DNA from: Ehretia macrophylla
Lineage: Eukaryota; Streptophyta; Magnoliopsida; Boraginales; Ehretiaceae
DNA length: 64,000 bases
Direction: 5' to 3'
Assembly: GCA_037974665.1 (NCBI GenBank)
Contig: CM075773.1
Location: 61,472,763-61,536,762, forward strand
This document shows positions 1-8,654 of this stretch, piece after piece (the first letter of the stretch is position 1; each line of letters begins with the position of its first letter). The position numbers were made by a program, and so were the translations under genes. The notes under the pieces are model-generated. The model saw only the letters and a program-made list of their open reading frames with translations. It was not told where the DNA came from and did not search any database.

Positions 1-1220
1 TAAAGTAGCAACTAAGCCAAAAAATAAAGAAACTTGACCGTGAGTTTTTGCTACATAAACAAGTGTGAGTTGCAACTGATGAGCAAAACAATGAATATAG
101 AACGCAGATGGATTTTCTTTCAAAATCAAACTCTTAAGACCATTAAATTCACCTTGGATATTACTAGCACCATCATAGCCTTCTCCACGAATCCTTGATA
201 CACTCAATCCATGTTTGTTAAATACTAAATTGATTCCCCCTTTTAAAGATAATGCAGTGGTATCTCGTACATGCACCATACCGAGAAAACGCTCGACAAT
301 ACTTCCTTTATGGTTCACATAACGCAAAGCAATGGCCATTTCTTCTTTGATTGACACATCACGAGACTCATCAATAATAATAGCAAAATATTCATCTCCA
401 ATATCATTTATAATTGCTTTAATGGTCTTAGTTGCAGCTCATTGACCATGTCTTTTTGAATCTTATGAGCAGTTAACTGATGGTTCTTAGAGGCATTTTG
501 CAAAACACACTATTTGATTGCTTCATTATTATCGGCAAGAACCTTGAGAAGCTCAAGAAAATTACCTTGATTAGTAGAATCCTCAGATTCATCATGACCA
601 TTGAAAGGTAATCCTTGTTTCAAAAGATATCGAATGCAAGTAATGGAAGCAGTTAATCGACATCGATATATTTCACAAACTTGATCGGATTGCTTCAAGA
701 TAGCAGTTTCAATGTGTTGGCTTTGCTTCATCAAGTCTTGACCCATTTTGTAAGCATTGTTATGTGCACTATTTGGACCTCCAATATGAGTATTAAGTCT
801 AGCTTTAACACTCCAATTGGTAAACCCATTTATAATAAATGTTTCTCCACCTGACTGTTTTCCAACATCAGTCCTAAAACGATAACAATGCAAATAATAT
901 GCAGCATCTTTCTTTATGTTGTATTCTAACCAACAACCAAATTCATTAAACCAAAAGGCACAAAATCTTCTAGCCTTATTCCCAAACATTCTTTGAGGAA
1001 AATGATGATGATGGGGTTGACAAGGTCCCTTTTGTAAATAATATCTACGTACTTTATCTTGATCATTTGGATGATAGTTTGTAGTTTTTTGGCGTAATCC
1101 AGGATCTGTAGGTAGATCTTCTACATTGACCTCAATTCGAGGTTGTTTTGAACTATGATGTTTATTATCTTTACTACTCATTTCATCAGAAATTGACCTC
1201 TTCTTTAAAAATTTATCCAT
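1..1220 (-). pseudogene. hAT transposase (TTF zinc finger / DUF4371, ZMYM1-like), broken, runs off left edge
   Basis: The minus strand from an ATG at 1220 encodes a TTF-type zinc finger region with the family pattern GPCQP..FP..RRFC..WF..F..WLEY..KDAAYYLHCY at about residues 65-115. It continues into the DUF4371 region. Downstream, around 330-420, it reads IIIDESRDVSIKEEMAIAL, with the first acidic catalytic-type residue context. Around 150-200 it reads RIRGEGYDGASNIQGEF, and near the edge AFYIHCFAHQLQL. These are typical of plant hAT-derived ZMYM1-like proteins. The C-terminal hAT dimerisation domain would lie outside the window. There is an in-frame TAG at 510-512 and a frame change near 430-450, so this copy is not functional as it stands. 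The 5' region up to 2307 belongs to the same element. A domesticated host gene is possible, but the terminus at 2307 argues for a transposon. Confidence 0.85.
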
Positions 1221-2307
1221 GATATCTTCAAAAAAAAATTAATTTAAGAACACAAAGGGACATGACAGATGATAGCATAAAGAAATCTAAATAATAGAAG
1301 CCATTGAAGCAATAAGTTCTTCTCAACTTGAGAAAATGTCTTTTGACCATAATCTTCTTTACTTTCGTATATACTTTTGGATAGAACATAAACTGGAAAT
1401 CATTTCTTAGTTGGGTTTCATTTACGCTGTGTAGTGAAACCATCCAGTCATATACCACATCAATTTTTTCAATGCAAAAACCATTAAATATGATAACAAA
1501 TAATCTCCTAGAAAACCAATTAATTCTTTTCGAGTTCTTTTTCTGCAGTATTTGTAGTACAATCAACAGTGCGTGTATCAGGTTGATACAATGAACATAA
1601 TGATAAAAACAAATGGAAAAGTCAAGATAATGATTACAACAATTGAAAATTCAAAAATTAAAAAAGATGAAAGCTATCTAATCTAAACATATCTAATCAG
1701 TTATCATTATTTATTTCTTTATAACACTTTTGTTTCACAATGTTGCTAACTTGCTGTGACATTTTGATTTAGCCATTAATATTAAATATTCTCCACAATC
1801 TAAAAAGTCAAATCTCAACACACAATTTGTTTCACTCCACAATAAAATGAAGTAGAGCACTATAACAAAACAATACAGTATTAAAATGTGTAAGGAAAAA
1901 GATGTTACCTTGCCTACTTGCCAAATGGGTTTGATTTGGGAATCTGTCAATTTGGGTTTGATGAATATTGATGGATTTGTAAATTGTACGGGTGGTTTGT
2001 AAATGAGAGAAAAGGGTTTGGGTTTGTGTGTATAGTTGTAAAGGAGATAGAAAGGTTTGGGTTTGGGTTTGGGTTTGATTTGGGAAAGTGAGCAAGTGTT
2101 TTTTTTTTTTTTTTTTAAACATTACAAACCAAAACAAAGTGCACTGTGGCCTGTGCACTACAAAAAACATCTGCAACCTGAAGCACTCGAACCCGCGACT
2201 TGTAACACCAAAGGATTTCAAAGGCATTTTTCTAACCACTGGCCCATATTAATTTTGTTTCAGTGTAAGCCTTTGCTTACACTGCATATAGTGTAGGTCC
2301 GCCACTG
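1221..2307 (-). mobile_element. 5' non-coding part and terminus of the hAT element
   Basis: The element's end is at 2307, where the minus strand begins CAGTGGCGGACC, a typical plant hAT terminus. The 8 bases beyond it (2308-2315, GGTGGTGG) would be the target duplication; the partner is outside the window. Inside lie a tRNA-like A-box/B-box module (2183-2246), a poly-T run (2100-2117) and four to five TTTGGG units (2053-2084). The small ORFs in this stretch look like chance. Confidence 0.7.
2183..2246 (-). promoter_or_regulatory. tRNA-like A-box/B-box module in hAT 5' region
   Basis: On the minus strand GGGCCAGTGGTTAG (2232-2246) fits the pol III A box and CGGGTTCGAGTGC (2183-2195) fits the B box. 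The gap between them is about 36 bases, as in tRNA genes. No complete tRNA cloverleaf is visible, so this is a module and not a tRNA gene. Its activity is unknown. Confidence 0.5.
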
Positions 2308-2315
2308 GGTGGTGG

Positions 2316-3133
2316 TGTATGATATTTGTACATCTGTGTGTGGGTTATGAAAGATGAAGAAATAGGAAGCTTGGGGGAAGGACTATGTGTGTATGTGTGT
2401 CTCCTTAAATTAGCCGTGTATGCGTAGTTATAGTGTGCCGTATGGGTGCATGATATAGCCGAGTGTATGTGTGTGTGATATATGGTGTGTATATGTGTGT
2501 GTCTGTAGATGAGAGTAGTGGGTGGATGAAGATGGTTGAAGTGGGTGTGTTGGGAAGAATAAAATTAGTAAAGGAATAAGAAAAGAAAAAGTCAAATTAC
2601 AAGAGAAGACTTGTAAAGAATAAAAAGCAGAAAAAGATATACACATCATAAGATAGAAGCAACGTTAGTGAAGAATGATGGATAAGTCTAAGAAATAATG
2701 AAGTGGATAAGAAATGTACAAGAAAGAAACTAAGGTAGAAACAATAATAAGTACAATCAGAAGATTTATAAATTACATTGGCTTTGTGATAGGAAACAAA
2801 GAAATAAATGGGGATTACATTTTATTTAATAAGTCATATATTTTGGTACTGAAACAAGTAGCAGCGTATGCAAAATATGAAAGACTAGACAATTACGTAA
2901 CAAAGTTATCCGAACTTAGAATTTTACAAAGTACAACAATTACAATTATTAAATAGTGCAAATTTAAGTACTAACTGAATGGATAAAATAAGATTACGTA
3001 AGAACATTTAAAACAGTTTTTTATAGAAGTTCCAGAAGAATCGAATGTGAAGATCATAACATCACCTAGTATATTTTGAGAAACTCTTTTAGATTATTAT
3101 TTTGTCTAGGTTAGATATTTTAATTTAATATTT
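2316..3133. other. Unassigned sequence between hAT end and LTR-like fragment
   Basis: This stretch holds TG-rich simple repeats at 2330-2510 and otherwise AT-rich sequence. I see no recognisable gene. The 80-residue ORF at 2714-2956 has no features I recognise. Confidence 0.4.
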
Positions 3134-3138
3134 TGTTA

Positions 3139-4206
3139 TGCAGTGACAAATTAGCTTGAGGATTTAACTTTAGAAAGAAATGTTGAATTAATGAAAAGCT
3201 CAATTGAGGTAAGTTGGACAACCCTCTTATGCCTAGATCCCTTTTGGTTCTTTCCCTACTGCTTCAGTTTAATGTCTCATATTCTGAAATTCGTTGATTC
3301 CGTTCCGATCCGCTTGTCATTCAGAATTTTGTAATCGACTTGAAGTGAGGGACTGTGATGTTTAAGTACTGATTATGTTATTATCTGATGACTGAATGTA
3401 TTAATTGCTATGTGTTATCTCTAGAACTGTGACACTCTTTCGGCGGGTGAAACTGCCGCATATACTTAGTTCCGTAGGTGGGGGACGCCTTACCTTACGG
3501 AGGCATTAGGCCGCAGGAGGCCATGCTGTGATTTAGCTATAACTATCACGGCTCTAGGTGATATTTATGTGGTATATGATAATGTAATATTATATTTTGA
3601 AAAGTGAGATATTTATATTTTGAAAATACAGTCATCCTATACGATACTTCAGTTATTAGCTTTGTGCGTATGTTTTGTATTGATCGGATAATGGTTCAGT
3701 TCTGATCTGGTGTGAATTAGCTATTTCTTTGTCATCTCTATTATAAATACCTCATGTCCTTTGATTCCGTATCGCGCCTTTGATTCAACTCTAATTTTTA
3801 TTTTGCACCACTTTGTTCGGACAACCCTCAGAGCTTGATTCTGGGTGTCCTTTCTTACTGAGCATTGTTTCACTCATTATATTATTTTATTATAATTATG
3901 CAGAGACGGAGGTTATTAAACTGTCCAAGCTACATGGGTTTAGAGGCCTCCCTATGAAATCAGACATTGCAGTTGAAGGGTGTTATGAGAAAGATAGTTT
4001 AGAAGAAATACCATATGTAAATCGTGTAATAGATATTTGCAAATGTGATTTAATTGCGAGTTTTAGTCGCTCTGATGAATTATCTCATGGATTTAGATTT
4101 ATGTATTGTGGTTTTAGCGCCTTGCGGGTGTAGGAAAAGAAATCTTCTTAGGCTCGTGCCATCGCGTCCCTGGGTTTTGCCTTATCGAATTTATGGGGGC
4201 GTGACA
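3139..4206 (-). repeat. LTR-like fragment (Ty3/gypsy Tekay/Del-like)
   Basis: The right edge reads GGGGGCGTGACA, the reverse complement of the TGTCACGCCCCC start seen in plant Del/Tekay LTRs. Two other LTRs in the window begin TGTTACGCCCC and TGTTACACCCC. A GC-rich block at 3430-3530 sits at the same distance from this end as a similar block in the 57623 LTR. The left end is uncertain. TG at 3139 is preceded by TGTTA, matching the five bases after 4206, but the left flank is not homologous to the array sequence that should be there. The fragment may therefore be truncated or lie at a rearrangement. Confidence 0.4.
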
Positions 4207-4580
4207 TGTTAGCTTGCCTATTATTTGTAGGAGAGGCTGACAGAATGATCAGAAGAGAAAAACTCTGTGTTTTCATTTTCATTAATAACGGGATCGATTT
4301 TCCAGTTTTTTGCTGCAGAGTCTTGGATTGATGTAACAACTTCATTGCAATCTGTATCAATACAAACATTGTGCAGATTACACTGTTTAATCATTACAAC
4401 CAGTTCACTAAATGCAGCTCAATTTGCAGATATGTTGTTAGAAATTATATATTGAAACATAACACAAACAAAAAAGTCCAATATACCAAGTATCAACCAT
4501 AAAAATGGTCTGCAGAAAAAGCATGCATTATTATCCTGTTTATTTTGGGTCATGTTTCCAAATGCAATATTTTTCATTAT
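4207..4580. repeat. Array segment X, oldest partial copy
   Basis: This segment is nearly identical to 53808-54180 and, with an internal deletion of roughly 190 bases, to 17090-17260. It is the sequence that follows the NAC gene in other units. It carries an intact version of the site into which the Copia element at 11743 inserted. It joins straight into spacer Y at a (TA)n run near 4580, so the hairpin locus found here in other units is missing. Confidence 0.75.
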
Positions 4581-5320
4581 ATATATATATATTTTATAAA
4601 ATATTAGTCAGTTTTCGGGTTTAAGTTTTTCTTTAAGTCTATAATGAAAACTTATCGAGTTACCCGTGAAGTATCTTTTGTTAAAACCAAATTTTAACGA
4701 ATACCTCATCGGTATTTTTATCGATTTGTTAGATCAGATCGGATATCTATTAATTTTGAATTTAAACCCTATTTTGTGTCATCCTTAATCCAACATTGGG
4801 ACTCATAATAAGTGCTCTAGTTAATCGTAAATTGCTAAATGGTAATTGCTATATACAGATAGCGTTATGAATTCTGATCAAAGCTTCTTGCTGAACTTGT
4901 TGGTTTGGATAAAAAAAAAAAAAAAAGTTGTAGTATGGAGAAAGTGGAGATATACTCTGTATGAGATCAGTTGTGAAATTATAATTGTTGGCTTCAAAGA
5001 GAAAGATAAGAAATAACTGAAGGAAGATGAGAAATCAAAGACTGGAAAATAAGACTTTGGTATTGGCTACCATGTCTAAGAAGAATGACTCAAATTTTCA
5101 GAGTTAATGTGATGAATTAAGAAGAAAAACTTTGATGTGCAATTCATGGCAAATGGAGGGGTAAGGAAACTCTGAATTATTTCCAATTCATAGTGACTAT
5201 TAATGACGGAAGTACTTGCCCAGTTTAATGCATAAAATTGTCGCCATTATGAGGAGAACAATGGTATAATAGGCGATTGTTCAGGACCATACGTCTCATT
5301 AACAAAGAGCATAGTATGGG

Positions 5321-5440
5321 CCACTAGAGCTTTGGTCCGATGATATATAACTCGCTATACATGCGAAATGTTGTAAATTCGAGTCTCACTATCGTCGTTG
5401 TACCGTATTAGGCATCCTCTAAATAAAAAATAAACAAAAA
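5321..5440 (+). mobile_element. tRNA-derived SINE, copy 1
   Basis: The body of about 120 bases begins with an A-box-like TTTGGTCCGATGATAT, has a B-box-like AAATTCGAGTCTC at about 5375-5387, and ends in an A-rich tail. It is flanked by an imperfect target duplication, AGCATAGTATGGG (5308-5320) and AGCACGGTATGGG (5444-5456). The duplicate spacer carries the same SINE at about 49220-49338. Confidence 0.65.
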
Positions 5441-6385
5441 AAAAGCACGGTATGGGATTTGATTGTAACCAGCTTCAATATATATATAATGCAACTTCCT
5501 CTTTAAAATCACGCATCTAGACATTTCTTTTTTCTGATGGTCTTTCGCTTTCTGTTAATAGTAGAAGGGCTAATATATAGCAATACTCTAACACAATCAA
5601 TAGGATTTGGAATTGAATTTATTGCTCGATTCACACATAACTTTGGAAACATTAGAGGTGAATATATTAGGCTCGTAGGATGTCACTTGGTTCTAAATTA
5701 CCTTCTTGATGCCCAGGATAAACGCCATGATTTGTCTTTCATTTTCTAAAATATATTACGGAATATTTCCACATGCTAGACTTGTAGCGTTTGTGTTACG
5801 TAATATATAATATTATTATCAACACTTTTACCATTATTGTCAACACAATATTCAACATGACACATTATGATTTCGTTTTGAGAGAAAGGTGACACAACAA
5901 AAGCATTAATCTTTCAAGATTCATTATAGTGAAAGAGCTGAAATTGTTCTTCCAGCATCACCAACTACCTTTAGGCAAAGATTCAAAAACTGAGAGTACA
6001 TAAATGGTGGAATTTGTTCGATTGAGCAATTATAATAGTATTTCTATACGAGCATGTTAAGTAACTCAAGACAAATTCTGGCATATATATATATATATAT
6101 ATATATGGACTTCACATTCATCTTTATCTCTAAATAGGAATCCAGTGAGATTCCTTGGGGTGATCATCAAGTTGAGTATTTCGCTGAATTTTTCAGTCTT
6201 AATTTACAACAGTTCAGAAGGCAGCAGGGCACAAGAAATTAGTGAGCTAATATAGATTGTTGGATTTTACCCCCTTCGCTTTTATTGATTGTTAAGCATC
6301 GTCTTCGCCTCTCTCTCTATCTCTCAAATGGCATTTCTTGATATGCAAGCTGATGCAGAAAAGGTTGTAATCTCAACTCCTCAAG

Positions 6386-6640
6386 CAGGGCGGAGGCATA
6401 AATCTAATGTTGGTGGCCGAAATTTTTTTATTTGTATAGTATTTTTTATATATTATTTTTTGTGTTAGTAGAAAAGAGATTCAATTTTTACAATCAGTTT
6501 TGTTTTGTTTTTTTTTTTTACAGTTTTATTAAAAAAAAATTGGTTATGATTTCATATTACGGTGCTTTTAAAGATTTAGTAAACAAAATAATCGTTTGAA
6601 ACATATTTTTGAATATCAACTAGTTTACATTTTGGTATGG
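6386..6640 (+). repeat. Isolated hAT-type terminus, inverted relative to 7750-8007
   Basis: The sequence starts CAGGGCGGAGG and is an imperfect reverse complement of 7750-8007 over about 250 bases. Both ends point outward from 6640-7750. No matching target duplication exists between 6386 and 8007, so this is probably a separate or rearranged element end. The same arrangement is at 50290-50540 in the other spacer copy. Confidence 0.55.
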
Positions 6641-7341
6641 TAACTTAAGACTGAAGAGGGAAAATTTGTATTAGCTTTTTCACTCTTACATTGAAGGTAC
6701 ATTAAAATTAAACTAAATTAAGTTTTATCTCATTAATAAGTGATGTTATTATATGAATTTATCAATGTCACTCATTTTTATTGATAGCCGTCTCTTTTTC
6801 AAGTTGTATACATGTAAAATCTCATAGTTACTTCTATCAAATGCATCTTAGGTTTTCGTCACAAGAATATGTAAAAAACTAGTATTGGGTAAAACTATAG
6901 GGTGACATAATATAGGACTATGTATAAGAATAGCCCCTAAAGTATCAAGCATTTCGACTTTCCTAATGTTCATTTTCTGATTTCACTTTTTGTTTGTTTA
7001 AGTTTCACGAATATATCAAATTAGTCTTTACTACTATTTCACAATTAAGTTTTGAAGAGATGATTTGGGTGACTAGTTGAGGGAGAATATATGGCATATC
7101 TCTACAGTATAATAAAAATAATAATAAAATCGGCAAATGTAATTTTCCAAATTAAGTTCGAATTCGCTTGAAATTGATTAAATTCTTCTGACTAGCCCAA
7201 AGAAAAGAATGTATCACATTTCCATCACACACATCACAAAACTGGCAATCAATACACTTATTTTAGGTGAAGTGAACAAGTAGTGAAAATTTGTAACTAA
7301 AAGTTCTAACTACGAATTACAGTTTTGGCCTTCATTATAAT

Positions 7342-8007
7342 CAGGGGCCGGGGGGCCACCTAAAAAAAAAAAAATAATAATAATGGAGTTTTTAAAAAAA
7401 ATAAGGTTTGGCCCCTCCAATAAATATCTAAAAAGTGATAAAAACTTTCAAAAATATGGAGTTGGTTTGGTGGTTAGTCACAAATAACATTATGTTGATA
7501 GTTGGGGGTTCAAATTACCATAATTGTATTTATTTTTGTAGTTTTAGTTATGGATGAAAAAAATTAATATATAAAGAACATGACCTCTAATTAGGTTCAA
7601 ACTCATAACATCTGATTTAATATCTGACCACTAAGCTAGAAACTACATTATCTATTGCATCAAACTAGATCGTTTAATATTTATTAAATACATAAACTGT
7701 TTAATTTGTACCATGAACAAGAACTAACACTTAAATATGCAATTTAGAATTATTATAATATTTTGGTGCATCTAAAGTGTAAATTAGTTGATATTCAAAA
7801 TTATGTTGGGAATGATTATTTTGCTTACCAAATCTTTTAAAGTATCGTAACATGAAACCATAACCAAATTTTCTTTAATAAACTACAAAAAAATTAAAAT
7901 TGTAAAAAATGAGTCTCTTTTCTATTAGACCAAAAAATACTATATAAAAAACACTATCAAAAAAAAAAAATGGGTCTCCCAACTTTAGATTTCTGGCTCC
8001 GCCCCTT
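7342..8007. mobile_element. Non-autonomous hAT-like element (MITE), copy 1
   Basis: The termini are CAGGGGCC and GCTCCGCCCCTT, and the flanks ATTATAAT (7334-7341) and ATTATAAC (8008-8015) form an 8-bp target duplication with one mismatch. There is no coding capacity. It holds two tRNA-like modules: A/B boxes at 7462-7479 and 7504-7519 on plus, and 7623-7638 and 7594-7604 on minus. The second spacer copy has the same element at 51242-51904. Confidence 0.65.
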
Positions 8008-8110
8008 ATTATAACAAAAAGAAAAACAGATAAAAATGGCAATCAGTGACTGGGCCAAGACAAAATGCTTGACATTTGTTATGTAGAAGCTTCAAAGATG
8101 TCATAAAATT

Positions 8111-8248
8111 ACCACAAGGTTTTGGTCTAGTGGTATGCTCTTCATAGTAAATATGAGAGGTTGTAAGATCAATTCTTGTTGCTGATATTCGTTTATATAT
8201 ATGTGTTATACGGGTTATGCCTCCCTTAAATTTTTTTTTATTTAAAAA
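8111..8248 (+). mobile_element. tRNA-derived SINE, second family, copy 1
   Basis: There is an A-box-like TTTGGTCTAGTGGTATGC at 8121-8138 and a weak B box near 8162-8180. The 3' end carries a T-rich stretch. An imperfect target duplication, ATGTCATAAAATT (8098-8110) and ATGTCATAAATT (8249-8260), flanks it. The duplicate lies at about 52010-52148. Confidence 0.55.
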
Positions 8249-8387
8249 ATGTCATAAATTTGAAAAATATTGTTCTTTCTAAATTAAAATCTCAATTTTT
8301 TTTTAATATACCTAAAATTAAGAACTTATATATATATAAAAGTTTTGTTATACAAATAATAAACATAATAGTAATATATGTTTTAAG

Positions 8388-8654
8388 TACTTAACTTGTG
8401 TACTCAATATTCCATGTCGGTGTAAAGGAAATTGAGATGAAAAGATTATTATCGAGTTAACTGTTTCCTAATGCATTAGTCATTACAATTATCTAAAAGT
8501 CTCTTTCAGTAGTTCAATGGGATTTAACTAGCTCAGCATGTATCAACAAAACCTAGTTAATTTTTGTGGTTCGCAGTATACACATTGACATTGGTGAGAG
8601 TACTATTGCAACAAGAGAAAGAAAGATTTCACGATAGTGGGAAGAGCAAAGAAG
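8388..8654 (+). promoter_or_regulatory. NAC-1 upstream region (shared by all NAC copies)
   Basis: This block recurs upstream of each NAC remnant, at 25015-25290, 44595-44933 and 52290-52418, with a more diverged form before 47664. No clear TATA box could be fixed here. Its conservation with the gene marks it as the likely original 5' flank. Confidence 0.45.

Larger units (their letters stand above)
4590..8520. repeat. Array spacer Y, copy 1 (large segmental duplication with 48510-52410)
   Basis: Nearly 4 kb aligns end to end with 48510-52410. Over 5537-5749 I count about 7 differences in 213 bases. The spacer holds a SINE (5321), a (TA)n run (6083-6106), an inverted pair of hAT-type ends (6386 and 7750), a hAT MITE (7342), a second SINE (8111) and the NAC upstream region (8388-8650). 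A 70-codon ORF (5537-5749) is open in both copies but differs by several amino acids, so I do not call it a gene. Confidence 0.85.

Noticed and set aside
1228-1566. 112-residue ORF upstream of the hAT transposase
   Set aside because: It lies in the element's 5' non-coding region and has no recognisable domain.
2053-2084. Interstitial telomere repeat
   Set aside because: The unit is TTTGGG and not TTTAGGG, and it lies inside a hAT element.
2183-2246. Possible tRNA gene
   Set aside because: Only A-box and B-box-like blocks are present. Acceptor and anticodon stems do not form.
3134-4211. Solo LTR with TGTTA target duplication
   Set aside because: The left flank is not the array sequence that should border the site, so the five-base match may be chance. 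Kept only as an LTR-like fragment.
5537-5749. 70-codon ORF conserved in both spacer copies (also 49432-49644)
   Set aside because: About 7 base changes give several amino acid changes, as expected for neutral sequence, and there is no recognisable motif or promoter.
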